Notes: generated by a model not told the origin, from the letters alone. DNA of 64,000 bases from a bacterium (GCA_029573715.1 JAKQDR010000261.1:1-64000); one strand, 5' to 3'; positions 1 through 8,126 are shown, counted from the first letter of the stretch. Made by a program: numbers and translations.

Positions 1-12
1 TATCGTGTTTGA

Positions 13-64
13 GCAGTAGACTTCAACCCTTTATACACGGGCATATACGGTTGAAGTCTACTGC
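13..64. repeat. Perfect 16-bp inverted repeat with 20-nt loop
   Basis: GCAGTAGACTTCAACC at 13-28 is matched exactly by GGTTGAAGTCTACTGC at 49-64. No T-run follows on either strand, so a simple Rho-independent terminator is unlikely. It could be a mobile-element end, a structured RNA or a repeat unit; the window edge prevents deciding. Confidence 0.6.
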
Positions 65-94
65 CTTGCTTCTGTTTGTAAAGTGCTACGCGTT

Positions 95-128
95 GCAGCC
101 GAGGGCTCAACAGCCCTCGGATAGCTGC
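95..128. repeat. Stable GC-rich hairpin
   Basis: CCGAGGGCT (99-107) pairs perfectly with AGCCCTCGG (112-120) around a 4-nt loop, and an outer GCAG/CTGC pair (95-98 and 125-128) can extend the stem across a 4-nt bulge. There is no adjacent U-tract. It lies 3' of the minus-strand operon and could act as an mRNA 3'-end structure. Confidence 0.5.
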
Positions 129-402
129 GGGTCAATTATACAACAGGGATTGGCATTGATCCTCGCCACATAGTTTCAAGAATTGGAAGTGCAACTGGAG
201 TTATGTTCGGTTTTCCAGGGCATCATAATTTTCCTGGGATAGGGTTCTACGACATGAGACAATTTAAAAAACTGCCTCGGTGAAACGAACTTGAAAGAGA
301 TAAGAAAACACATACTTGATGGTATGCGCCCTGAAGGCGAATGCAAACAAAGCCACCTACTGGAATGCTCCAGAAATTATAAGATAAAGAAGGTCCTCAT
401 CT

Positions 403-1767
403 TTAAAAATCTACAGTCTCAACGCTCGGTATTTCGTTGATGAATGAGTGTGCTAGGGTATAAGTTAGTGTGCCTTGATTTGGAATAACAATATAATCTC
501 CAACTTCACACTTCTCTGCATAACATGTGTCCCCCCATGTGTCATACGTGGTACACAAGCTCCCGCTTAATCGAAATAATATCTCTTTGTATGACGGGTG
601 AGTTATATTAATCTTAGGAAAATATTCAAACATAAATCTTTGCCATCCCACCATATGGACGCCGCCTCCTCCTGTAATTGCCAAGTTAGGGCTCTTGACA
701 TCCTCAATTTGAACAAGGAGATCCATTGCGCCATCTGCCAATATACGCCCAGGTTCGGTTATGTATTTGATTTCGCCTAAAACAGGTGTAATGTATTTTT
801 TAATACCTTTGGCGATATTGTGTGCAAAATCGTGCAACGTAGATGACTCTTGTATATATAGACTATTTTTATTATTAATACTACCACCACTAAATAGCTT
901 GAGTGCGTTTATCAATACTCCGAGATTTGTATTTTTACTAAAGACTCCTTCTGTATTTCGAGTATCAAATCCTCCCCCAAAATCTAAATATCGAATATTC
1001 TTCTTCATTGTTGAAGAGAAATTTTTAGTGATATGTTGAGATAATTGCTTTAAAGTTTCTACATACACATGTGGCGATTTGTTGCGTGAAGTATGAAAAT
1101 GAATTCCTTCAAGCTGTATGTATGGATACTTCTTGTAACAGAGTCCCCAAAAGTCATACAACTGAATTAGAGAAATTCCATATTTATTCCAGTCACCATG
1201 AAGTGGGAGATTAATCCGCACACCTGCTTTAATAGATCGCTTAAGAGTATTGGTGAGTGTTCCTAATCGGACCAATTCTCCAAAGCTATCGATATGAATC
1301 CTAGTGATGTGTGCGTTTTTGATTATCTCTTGCAAATCACTTTCCCGCTTGCCTGGGCTGTAATAAATAACCTGCTTAGATCCAGCATTAATCGCGATAC
1401 GAAGCTCTCGAACGCTTGCAACTTCTAAACCTAATCCATTCGTTACCGCATCTTTTATAAGACCCGAATAATGATTAATTTTAATGGGATAATATACCTC
1501 AAGATTAGGTATATATTTTTTAAATATCTTTCTGAATTGGTGAATTTGATTGCTAAATATTTTTCTTCGATAAAGATATAATGGCGGATAGACTCGAGAC
1601 TTTTGTTTATCTGCGAGGAAAGTTAAAAAACTGTCTTGTTGCAATATGTACTCTTTGGCAATATGATCAAGGTTCCCTTCCTTTAAATGGGATTCTATAA
1701 ATCTGGCCTTGTTTGAATTCAAATACTTAGCAATTCTCCGCATTGTATCTTTAATGTATTTTGTCAT
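403..1767 (-). CDS. PLP-dependent fold-type III decarboxylase (Orn/DAP/Arg decarboxylase family 2)
   Basis: This is an alanine-racemase-fold PLP enzyme of the LysA/ornithine decarboxylase group, about the usual length at 454 residues. The probable PLP-lysine lies in YYPIKIN near residue 95 (canonical YAVKAN). It is followed by a barrel strand motif GIHFHTS, a phosphate-binding glycine loop LDFGGGFD, the EPGRIL motif and the C-terminal GSLCTTYD motif that supplies the cross-dimer Cys and Asp. The substrate cannot be read from the sequence; diaminopimelate, ornithine, arginine or an unusual amino acid conjugate are all possible. It is the last gene of a five-gene minus-strand operon, 21 nt after the AlaRS-like gene. 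In that context a role in a specialised amine or nucleotide conjugate pathway is more likely than housekeeping lysine synthesis, since no other lysine gene is near. Confidence 0.8.
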   Translation of the reverse strand: MTKYIKDTMRRIAKYLNSNKARFIESHLKEGNLDHIAKEYILQQDSFLTFLADKQKSRVYPPLYLYRRKIFSNQIHQFRKIFKKYIPNLEVYYPIKINHYSGLIKDAVTNGLGLEVASVRELRIAINAGSKQVIYYSPGKRESDLQEIIKNAHITRIHIDSFGELVRLGTLTNTLKRSIKAGVRINLPLHGDWNKYGISLIQLYDFWGLCYKKYPYIQLEGIHFHTSRNKSPHVYVETLKQLSQHITKNFSSTMKKNIRYLDFGGGFDTRNTEGVFSKNTNLGVLINALKLFSGGSINNKNSLYIQESSTLHDFAHNIAKGIKKYITPVLGEIKYITEPGRILADGAMDLLVQIEDVKSPNLAITGGGGVHMVGWQRFMFEYFPKINITHPSYKEILFRLSGSLCTTYDTWGDTCYAEKCEVGDYIVIPNQGTLTYTLAHSFINEIPSVETVDF

Positions 1768-1788
1768 TTGTCTTAAAGTGTTGTAGAA

Positions 1789-3108
1789 TCATTTAAGCTG
1801 TAACGACATCATATGCTTTCCTTCAGCTTGATCCCATTCAATATAACCTGCTTGTACCAAATCAGCAAATATCGGTGAGCCAACGAAATTCGGATACCGA
1901 TGGTGATGAGCCATAGCTTCCACGTCTACTTTGGCTCCATTTACCAATTGTTTTCCCCCATACAAAGAAGCAATTTGTCGATTGGCAGAACCTCCCCCTT
2001 GGCAAAGTTGTCTCATGACCCGACTGAAATTGCCAGCCTGGATCCACATTCTGCCAAGATAATCCTGTGCTTGCTGCAACGCATTTCCATCTGTGACGAG
2101 ATTATCTGGAGCTAAGTTTTCTATTGCATCTCCTAGAATAGTTTGCACATCAGCTAACCCCATGGCGGAATTATCTGCAAGATAAAATATCGCTCGAAGA
2201 TACTGATCAAGCACCGTGCTTGCTTGACCATGGTGGCCAGATTTCTTTCCTGCACTGCCCGGAGAAACACCAGTGTTTATAATCGCTGCTGAAGCGTATA
2301 GAGCATCTGCGAGTTTAAGTAATGTCGGAGAATTTGTGCCTGAAGACATGATTTCTAATATGGGAGAAGAATAGATGGGGTGTGGTTTTCCTTGTGCGGC
2401 TGACAATAGCGTTTCATGGCCAAATCCAATTTCAAATGCGGTGGGCGCGCCAGAAGAACGGACCATGACACAGCTTGCAACATCTCTGAGTTCTGGACCT
2501 TGGGTTGATCTAACTGCAAGCATCATGCCCCTACCAGTCAATCCCAATTCTCCAAACGACCATACATATGCATCAGGTGGGTTTGTGCATGCACTAAAAG
2601 ACTGAAGCTTCACTTTTCCGCAGATCTGCGCAAATATCGGCTCATCTTCTGGAGCGTAATGTGCGACAATTCTATCCAAACCAAGCGAGTAGGGGGGCTG
2701 AGAGAAAAATGCAATCGCATCTCTGAGACTAGTATCTGCGCCTTCCACTGAAGATAGTATGCCACCACCTTCAAAATAACTCATAAATGGGGGCACGTCC
2801 TGAGTGTAATAACCATTAAGATTATGTGTTCTCAGTTTAGGTTGCCACAATGCAAGCGGGCTTTGGGGGCCTTTGCGCATTACATCTCGCCATACAGAAC
2901 TCGATGAACCTATGAATATGGTGGTTGGATCTGCATCTCCAGCAATAAGCCCAACTGGAGAAACAAGATTATAGCCATTATCTGCAAAATATCTTTGAAA
3001 CCTCTCACTATTAGACAATCCCACACACTCGTGACTCATTTCTCGAGGCCCGTGAGGGCCTCCAAATCGCTCTGCTGGAGATATTATTCCCATGTGTCCC
3101 GATGGCAC
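1789..3108 (-). CDS. Alanyl-tRNA-synthetase catalytic-core-like protein (stand-alone paralogue)
   Basis: The 439-residue product resembles the class II AlaRS catalytic core followed by its helical domain: a SNSERFQRYFADNGY helix, then DPTTIFIGSSSSVWRDV (compare AlaRS DPTLLFTNAGMNQFKDV), a FMSYFEGGG segment at the motif 2 position and GFGHETL at the motif 3 position. The editing and C-Ala domains of a true AlaRS (about 870 residues) are absent. The motif 3 arginine (GLERI in AlaRS) seems replaced by Thr, and the motif 2 arginine is not evident, so ATP binding may be altered. A GTG start at 3108 overlaps the upstream gene by 25 nt; ATG at 3093 or 3039 are alternatives. It ends in TGA. It could activate an amino acid for a non-ribosomal conjugate rather than charge tRNA. 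Family assignment is by eye. Confidence 0.6.
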   Translation of the reverse strand: MPSGHMGIISPAERFGGPHGPREMSHECVGLSNSERFQRYFADNGYNLVSPVGLIAGDADPTTIFIGSSSSVWRDVMRKGPQSPLALWQPKLRTHNLNGYYTQDVPPFMSYFEGGGILSSVEGADTSLRDAIAFFSQPPYSLGLDRIVAHYAPEDEPIFAQICGKVKLQSFSACTNPPDAYVWSFGELGLTGRGMMLAVRSTQGPELRDVASCVMVRSSGAPTAFEIGFGHETLLSAAQGKPHPIYSSPILEIMSSGTNSPTLLKLADALYASAAIINTGVSPGSAGKKSGHHGQASTVLDQYLRAIFYLADNSAMGLADVQTILGDAIENLAPDNLVTDGNALQQAQDYLGRMWIQAGNFSRVMRQLCQGGGSANRQIASLYGGKQLVNGAKVDVEAMAHHHRYPNFVGSPIFADLVQAGYIEWDQAEGKHMMSLQLK

Positions 3109-3605
3109 AACGAAATAACTGGACCGATGCTGTTTTGGTATTTACCTTTGTATAACGTGATTTTCCCTTTAGGCTGCCAAAATGAAACCTGTGCAATTAA
3201 CATGCCCGGATATATCTTTACCGGTAAGGTGGCATACAGTTGGAGTGTAGAAACGCCAAATGAACCGATATCGATTAGATCTGCAGTAACATGCACAAAA
3301 AGCCCCATTCTCGCGGTGTTAGATTTTGCATGTATTATGGGAACATAAAAATCACTACCTATCTTCTCTTTAGTGGAGCCAAGATAAAAGGAGCCCTTCC
3401 GCAAAGTATAGCCAGATTTGGGAATAACTATTGTTTCATATGCGGGCAATTTTTTAGGATCAAGCACCTTAGATTTGTACCGAATGAGCGTGTCTCCCAA
3501 TCATAAATCATGAGAATTTGTTGTGGTTCGTGCTTGCACATATGGAACAATTCTTATTTTACCCTTACTAACCATACTAGTAATGTGCTTACCTGTTAAT
3601 ATCAT
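3084..3605 (-). pseudogene. Second dCTP-deaminase/dUTPase-fold gene, interrupted by in-frame TGA at codon 35
   Basis: Reading upstream of the tracked ORF restores a full N-terminus, MILTGKHITSMVSKGKIRI, which aligns without gaps to the neighbouring gene at 3611-4111. A TGA (3501-3503) stands exactly where that neighbour has Arg35, as expected from a single CGA to TGA change. The frame stays open beyond it to 3084. The body keeps the family core MGLFVHVTADL and YPGMLIAQVSFW, but the segment that carries the catalytic Glu in deaminases (LEF) reads LQLYA here, so the residue is Gln. TTG at 3500 could restart translation. The restored start lies 5 nt after the upstream stop, so the gene was built as an operon member. 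It is either a recent nonsense mutant, a recoded gene, or a catalytically dead partner subunit expressed from an internal start. Confidence 0.7.
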
Positions 3606-3610
3606 AGTAT

Positions 3611-4111
3611 TCAAAAATATACGAGTGACTCCTGAGGCTGATTAATAAATCCGTATGTTCCCGCATATTCACTTGCTTTACCTTTGTTTTGCCAAAAAGA
3701 AACCTGTCCAAAAATCATATGAGGGTATACTCTGACTCTATGTGTTGCAACTATTTCCAAGGTCCATCTATGACATGACTGTGTATGACCAAGATTCGCA
3801 GAAATTTGAACAAACAAACCAAGCCTTCCAATTGAGCTTCTGCCAATAAGCGACATCGCATATCGCTTACTTCCGATAGTTTCATGGGTGTGTCCCAAAT
3901 ACATGGTACCCGGTTGCAACACGAACCCGTCTTCTGGGATAACGATGGAGTTGAACGTATGCCGCAGAGATTTGCTGATGGAACATTTCTTGAGTGTCTT
4001 GCCGAGTCTATAGTTATAGCTATTTGGATTGACCTGCGACAAGTTAAATGGCTCAATGACTATGTCGCCATTTTCCACTGAAGATACAATATGGTTCCCG
4101 GTAAGTATCAT
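3611..4111 (-). CDS. dCTP deaminase / dUTPase-fold nucleotide enzyme
   Basis: This 166-residue protein has the trimeric dCTP deaminase-dUTPase fold signature: an N-terminal helix plus NPNSYNYRLG, a PGTMYLGHTHE strand pair, the nucleotide-binding LIGRSSIGRLGLFVQ motif near residue 90, TLEIVA with the Glu at the deaminase catalytic position, and YPHMIFGQVSFW. E. coli Dcd has 193 residues, so it is somewhat short. It starts 4 nt after the methyltransferase stop and is followed 5 nt later by its interrupted paralogue. It would deaminate dCTP or hydrolyse dUTP in a housekeeping role, but the company of an AlaRS-like protein, a decarboxylase and a methyltransferase suggests a modified nucleotide. 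The exact substrate is unknown. Confidence 0.8.
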   Translation of the reverse strand: MILTGNHIVSSVENGDIVIEPFNLSQVNPNSYNYRLGKTLKKCSISKSLRHTFNSIVIPEDGFVLQPGTMYLGHTHETIGSKRYAMSLIGRSSIGRLGLFVQISANLGHTQSCHRWTLEIVATHRVRVYPHMIFGQVSFWQNKGKASEYAGTYGFINQPQESLVYF

Positions 4112-4115
4112 GTCA

Positions 4116-4946
4116 TTAAAATAACTCTACATATCTGTGGGGATATATTGTTTTTCTGTAGCGGTGAACGAGAATAACATATCGTTGATAGGGTCTGAGT
4201 TCGTTGGCGACTTGCTTTATTTCATTAAGTCTATTTTTAAGTTTTTTTATCAAACTATCATCTTTAATATTTTTGTCATTTACAATTCTTTCTACGGTTG
4301 AATCCACATAGTGCGCAAGCTCATCCTCGGTTTCTGGAATAATATTTTGAAAATCCTCGTACATTAATTCGAGTCCTTTATACACAGACATTACCTCTTT
4401 ATAGCCAACGTTTGTGGGTGTGATACCAAAAACTTTCTGTGCTTTAGCGAGCACTTTATCAGGAATAGATTTCTCAACAAAGAATTCGGCAGAAAGCAAA
4501 AATCCATCGTTTTGCATTAAGGAAATGCATTTTTGTATCGTTTGAGTTGGATTAGGGAAGAACCGCAATGCTGCTCCTATGACGACATGGGAAAACCGGT
4601 CTTTTGTGCTGAACTCCAGTGCATTAGTAGCCACATACTTTAGATTGACGCTTTTTGCATATTGCTTTGCATTGTGGCGGGCCGCCTGGATTGAAGCCTT
4701 GGAAATATCAATGCCGAGGCCTTTGCATTGAGCCATCTTGCACAGTTCTCTGACTGAAAAGCCTGTCGTGCAGGCAAACTCGAGAATGTTGGACTTGGAA
4801 TTAAGCATCGAGTAGACTCTCCATTTATTAAGAGTCATATACCCTCCTGGTGGCACATTCCACTGATTGATAAAGCCTATATAATCAGTATATATCATCT
4901 CATTAATATGCGGTTTCATTCGTATGGCAGTATTTGTTTTCTTCAT
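4116..4946 (-). CDS. Class I SAM-dependent methyltransferase
   Basis: The 276-residue protein shows the Rossmann methyltransferase pattern: motif I ILEFACTTGFS near residue 57 (a degenerate ExGxGxG), an acidic end of strand 2 in GLGIDIS, an ATNALEF motif III region and a VVIGAALRFFPNP strand 4. A long helical C-terminal extension (about residues 190-276, charged and repeatedly Lys/Glu rich) has no family I recognise. It is the first gene of the five-gene operon, and 4 nt separate it from the deaminase-fold gene. The methylated substrate is unknown; by context it may be a small molecule made by the operon rather than RNA or DNA. Confidence 0.75.
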   Translation of the reverse strand: MKKTNTAIRMKPHINEMIYTDYIGFINQWNVPPGGYMTLNKWRVYSMLNSKSNILEFACTTGFSVRELCKMAQCKGLGIDISKASIQAARHNAKQYAKSVNLKYVATNALEFSTKDRFSHVVIGAALRFFPNPTQTIQKCISLMQNDGFLLSAEFFVEKSIPDKVLAKAQKVFGITPTNVGYKEVMSVYKGLELMYEDFQNIIPETEDELAHYVDSTVERIVNDKNIKDDSLIKKLKNRLNEIKQVANELRPYQRYVILVHRYRKTIYPHRYVELF

Positions 4947-5031
4947 AATATCTAGACGTAAAAACTAAGCTCAGTACATGAGTTGGCTGCAATTACTTTG
5001 CACAGAAGTAGTCTATGCATTCAATCCATTT

Positions 5032-5433
5032 TTAGCCAACACGTGAAAAAACTACACACTGAATAGGCCTAGCTTGGTCTATGGCTCTGTCTTGGGCATC
5101 TTTAGCTAGAAATTCGGCAACAGAGTCAAGCTCAGCTTGGGTAATGCTTACATCAGCGGCATCAAGTGCTTTGGGCCCAATTTTTGCTATGACTGGATAT
5201 GCAGCAAATGACTCTCGTGCAACAGGGCAATGTGCTTGCACACCCTCCCCTTGTTTTTCATGCAACTCAAGCAAAGGACATTTTCTTAAGAGGTTGGGAT
5301 CACTAGGATCAGCACTGAGACAAAAAGTTTCTAATCTTGGACACCCATAGTCCTTCCGAACTTTAAGATCACCATGAGCAGTAGCAACAGTTGCACCTCC
5401 TAACAGTTTTACTGATGTTTCATTGTTGGACAT
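5032..5433 (-). CDS. Small four-cysteine hypothetical protein
   Basis: I do not recognise this 133-residue protein. Its centre carries four cysteines in a CPRLETFC...KCPLLELHEKQ...HCPVAR pattern (residues about 31-70) that could bind zinc or an iron-sulfur cluster. The C-terminal half is helical and acidic. A -10 element TACAAT lies 8 nt before the ATG, with TTGAAA 16 nt further upstream, so it is probably transcribed as its own leaderless unit rather than with the downstream operon. Confidence 0.55.
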   Translation of the reverse strand: MSNNETSVKLLGGATVATAHGDLKVRKDYGCPRLETFCLSADPSDPNLLRKCPLLELHEKQGEGVQAHCPVARESFAAYPVIAKIGPKALDAADVSITQAELDSVAEFLAKDAQDRAIDQARPIQCVVFSRVG

Positions 5434-5441
5434 AGACCCTC

Positions 5442-5447
5442 ATTGTA
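5442..5447 (-). promoter_or_regulatory. -10 element for the 133-residue gene
   Basis: TACAAT preceded by TGA (extended -10), ending 8 nt before the ATG at 5433. A TTGAAA at 5464-5469 sits 16 nt upstream as a possible -35. This predicts an essentially leaderless transcript. Confidence 0.5.
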
Positions 5448-5735
5448 TCATATACTTACAGTATTTCAACTTATAGTTGTATGCTATATATCTTCCTTGT
5501 CAACACGAGTGACAGTCATTCGTGCTATTCTTCGGGAAAAATTAACAACGCATTGTTTATATATCAAAAAAACACTATTCATAGCTAAATAGACCGTTTA
5601 AGCACCACCTTAAAGTATTCGTAATAAAAATACCGATAAGAAGTGTAGATGTTAGAAGAAAACTAACTCAGGCTATTTATTTGCGCACACATCAACGCCC
5701 CCACATACCCCTTGCGCGGAGGTTGTGCCTTCGCA

Positions 5736-5741
5736 TATACT
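5736..5741 (+). promoter_or_regulatory. -10 element for the 218-residue membrane protein
   Basis: TATACT ends 11 nt before the ATG at 5753; no Shine-Dalgarno lies between. Confidence 0.4.
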
Positions 5742-5752
5742 GATACTCACCA

Positions 5753-6409
5753 ATGACACAGGGCACCACTTCCGATACCACGCACTCCAAAAAAACAAAG
5801 GTGTCCAAAAAGTCCGACACCGCACAAGCGCTCAATGAGCCCCTCATTACGGTGCACAACCCCTTCCGGTATATCTTTTTGTGGCTTGAAGATATCAAAA
5901 ATTGGATCAAAAAAGACTCAAATGGAGAGATTCGCATCCATATCCCATTCAAATGGTTTGTGACGGCACTACTTGTATTTACTGTTGGCGGTGCCATCCC
6001 GGCATATTGGCAGGGAAAAGCGGTGGAGTATGCGGGGTGGATTGCGCGCCCGACCCCCACACCGGTAGTGATTGTCCAGCCCACACCCACCGTTGCTCCT
6101 GTATTGGTGACACGCATGGGAGTGATAAAAGCTACCTATCAGGTTAAAGATTTGCTCCCCACACAAACGCCGACTCCGGCCGATGCATCCTCACCATCAG
6201 CGCTCACCACATCACAGACATCACCCCCAGCATCTCCCGCACGCTACGTGCTTATGACAGATACATATAAGCTCATTTACTTGCTCGTTCCTGAGGAAGT
6301 GTCTTTGCAAAGATTTATTGGATACAAGGCGTTAGTCACCGGGTATTACACCGCATCTAGCAATACCATTTCGGTGCAGAGCGCACAAGATATTGAGGTC
6401 GTGTATTAA
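5753..6409 (+). CDS. Single-pass membrane-anchored protein with Pro/Thr linkers
   Basis: I do not recognise the family. The 218 residues comprise a Lys-rich cytoplasmic N-terminus (KKTKVSKK), a transmembrane helix near residues 68-85 (WFVTALLVFTVGGAIPAYW), a PTPTPVVIVQPTPT linker, and an extracytoplasmic C-terminal domain of about 70 residues that looks beta-rich (IGYKALVTGYYTASSNTISV). The architecture suggests an anchored cell-envelope protein. The next membrane gene follows after 15 nt, so the two are likely co-transcribed. Confidence 0.6.
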   Translation: MTQGTTSDTTHSKKTKVSKKSDTAQALNEPLITVHNPFRYIFLWLEDIKNWIKKDSNGEIRIHIPFKWFVTALLVFTVGGAIPAYWQGKAVEYAGWIARPTPTPVVIVQPTPTVAPVLVTRMGVIKATYQVKDLLPTQTPTPADASSPSALTTSQTSPPASPARYVLMTDTYKLIYLLVPEEVSLQRFIGYKALVTGYYTASSNTISVQSAQDIEVVY

Positions 6410-6424
6410 TAGTTTTATCACCGT

Positions 6425-6736
6425 ATGCAATTTAAGCTATTCGCACTCTATCGCATATCCCGCCTAATCTTTCCTCTGCATTGGCTGGCATCTTTTGGCA
6501 TATCGGCAAGCACATGGGTGGTGACACGAAACGTGACCGAGCAGATTTCAATGACCATACTTACCTATCAATACAAAGGGTGGCCGTATCCGTGGGCAGT
6601 GACCAATGCTGCAGGCACCGGTTTTGTGATACGGCAAACCGATTTTATGGTCAATCTTTTCATCTGGTTTGTTATCACTGCGATAGCGCTTGAGATAATC
6701 TTGCGCCTCAAAAACTTCACACAGAAACAACCGTGA
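6425..6736 (+). CDS. Small membrane protein of unknown function
   Basis: The 103-residue product has two hydrophobic helices, near residues 16-31 and 72-92, separated by a polar loop that contains aromatic residues (YQYKGWPYPWAVTNAAG). No family was recognised. It follows the anchored protein by 15 nt and may work with it in the envelope. Confidence 0.5.
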   Translation: MQFKLFALYRISRLIFPLHWLASFGISASTWVVTRNVTEQISMTILTYQYKGWPYPWAVTNAAGTGFVIRQTDFMVNLFIWFVITAIALEIILRLKNFTQKQP

Positions 6737-6817
6737 CTTTGGCAAAGAAAGCGGTTTCTGCTATACGTATCTGTGTCGATTTTTTATGATACGCGTTGTC
6801 TTCTCTAAATAGAGATA

Positions 6818-6823
6818 TACAAT
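6818..6823 (+). promoter_or_regulatory. -10 element for the RecD-like helicase
   Basis: TACAAT ends 11 nt before the ATG at 6835, with no Shine-Dalgarno between. Confidence 0.4.
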
Positions 6824-6834
6824 GAGCTTTCTCT

Positions 6835-8025
6835 ATGCATACACTTTCCGCAGATCAAAAACTATCCCTCGATGCAATTTTGAATTGGTTTCAAAATGAA
6901 AAAGAACACAAGCAATATATTAGTTTGGGGGGCTATGCCGGAACGGGGAAAACAACACTCATAGCGCTCATACGAAACAAACTACATACCATTGATCCCA
7001 ACGTGAAGGTTGGATTTGCAAGCTATACCGGAAAAGCGGCACGAGTCTTGCGCACTAAGCTCATACAACAACAGGTGGTGCTTCCGCAAGATACGGTGGG
7101 CACCATCCACTCACTTATTTACTCACCGATTGTCAATGAGCGAAAAGAAATAGTGGGATGGAAACAAAAAGAAAGTATTGATCGAACGCTTATCATAATT
7201 GATGAGGCATCCATGGTGGATGAGGTGATATGGGGAAATCTGCGCTCATATGGCATACCTATTATCGTGGTAGGGGATCATGGGCAACTTCCCCCCATCA
7301 AGGGATCATTCAACCTTATTGAGGAACCTCAGCTGACCCTTGATGAAATACATAGGCAGGCCCGCATGAACCCAATCATTGGCCTCTCAATACAAGCACG
7401 AGAACATGGGTGTATAAAGTTTAACACCTATTCTGACACCGTCATCAAATATGATATGGCTTCGCATGAAGCACAAGAGGCAATGCAAGAACTCCTAAAC
7501 TCCGTACATACGGATACCCTTGTGCTTTGTGGATACAACAGCACACGCATTAAGCTCAACACGCACATACGAGGTGCACTTGGATTTGAAACTGCAGAAC
7601 CTTCACCTGGCGACCGGGTTATATGCTTGCGCAATAATCATAAAAAACACATTTTTAATGGGATGCTTGGAACACTTCAATCTATTAAAAGGGTTGATGA
7701 TGCGTGGTATATGGCGGAGATTATTATGGATGATGAGGAGGATGTGTATAAGGACCTTATATCAATTGCCCAATTCAATGCGCCAACCGCGATGAATTTT
7801 ACCGATAAACGATCACAAATTATGCGCGGAGATTTGTTTGATTTTGGTTATGCACTTACGGTTCATAAAGCACAGGGGAGCCAAGCAAAACGGGTGATTC
7901 TTTTTGAAGAGCGGTTTAAGAAAATGAATGATGATGAATGGAAACGGTGGTTGTACACTGCGATAACTCGCGCAGAGGAGGAGCTGTATATATTTGGGAG
8001 AGATACTTCACCTAATTCTGATTAG
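6835..8025 (+). CDS. RecD/Pif1-like superfamily 1 DNA helicase
   Basis: This 396-residue ATP-dependent helicase has SF1B motifs in order: Walker A GYAGTGKTT near residue 33, motif Ia GFASYTGKAA, Walker B LIIIDEASMVDE near 120, motif III VVGDHGQLPP, motif V TVHKAQGSQAKRV near 340 and motif VI LYTAITRAEEELYIFG. It has neither the long N-terminal domain of RecD2 nor RecB/RecC partners, so it resembles compact phage Dda or CPR RecD-like helicases. It probably unwinds DNA 5'-3' during repair or replication restart. It is a monocistronic unit. Confidence 0.85.
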   Translation: MHTLSADQKLSLDAILNWFQNEKEHKQYISLGGYAGTGKTTLIALIRNKLHTIDPNVKVGFASYTGKAARVLRTKLIQQQVVLPQDTVGTIHSLIYSPIVNERKEIVGWKQKESIDRTLIIIDEASMVDEVIWGNLRSYGIPIIVVGDHGQLPPIKGSFNLIEEPQLTLDEIHRQARMNPIIGLSIQAREHGCIKFNTYSDTVIKYDMASHEAQEAMQELLNSVHTDTLVLCGYNSTRIKLNTHIRGALGFETAEPSPGDRVICLRNNHKKHIFNGMLGTLQSIKRVDDAWYMAEIIMDDEEDVYKDLISIAQFNAPTAMNFTDKRSQIMRGDLFDFGYALTVHKAQGSQAKRVILFEERFKKMNDDEWKRWLYTAITRAEEELYIFGRDTSPNSD

Positions 8026-8103
8026 AGTAAATACGCACGATGATATTAGTGTTCAACATAAACGAATGCACATTCACAATGCGCACGGTTTATATATGGT
8101 TCC

Positions 8104-8126
8104 CCATTCGTCAAGCTCAGGGTGAC
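8104..8126. repeat. Short dispersed-type element
   Basis: CATTCGTCAAGCTCAGGGTGACG resembles short intergenic fragments common as dispersed repeats in many bacterial genomes; TTCGTCAAG also occurs in the tandem repeat inside obg. Copy number elsewhere cannot be seen from this window. Confidence 0.3.

Larger units (their letters stand above)
1..402. other. Gene-free left edge with two strong hairpins and a coding-like fragment
   Basis: No convincing complete gene lies here. Two perfect inverted repeats are listed separately. On the plus strand an open stretch at about 125-283 reads out a plausible protein tail (containing SRIGSATGVMFGFPGHHNF) that ends at a TGA but has no start codon or upstream frame. 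It may be the remnant of a gene whose 5' part is gone. I do not recognise the family. The rest, up to the convergent decarboxylase gene, shows nothing definite. Confidence 0.4.
5434..5752. other. Intergenic region without recognisable gene
   Basis: The stretch separates divergent units. It contains the minus-strand promoter for the upstream small gene and a TATACT box (5736-5741) before the plus-strand membrane protein. The remainder is AT-rich and shows no coding signal or clear repeat. Confidence 0.4.

Noticed and set aside
3084-3605. Recoding of TGA as glycine or selenocysteine for the interrupted deaminase-fold gene
   Set aside because: TGA ends many genes here, including the AlaRS-like gene of the same operon and glmS, so a genome-wide code change is excluded. 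The paralogue has Arg, not Gly or Cys, at that position, and no SECIS-like hairpin was evident just after the codon.
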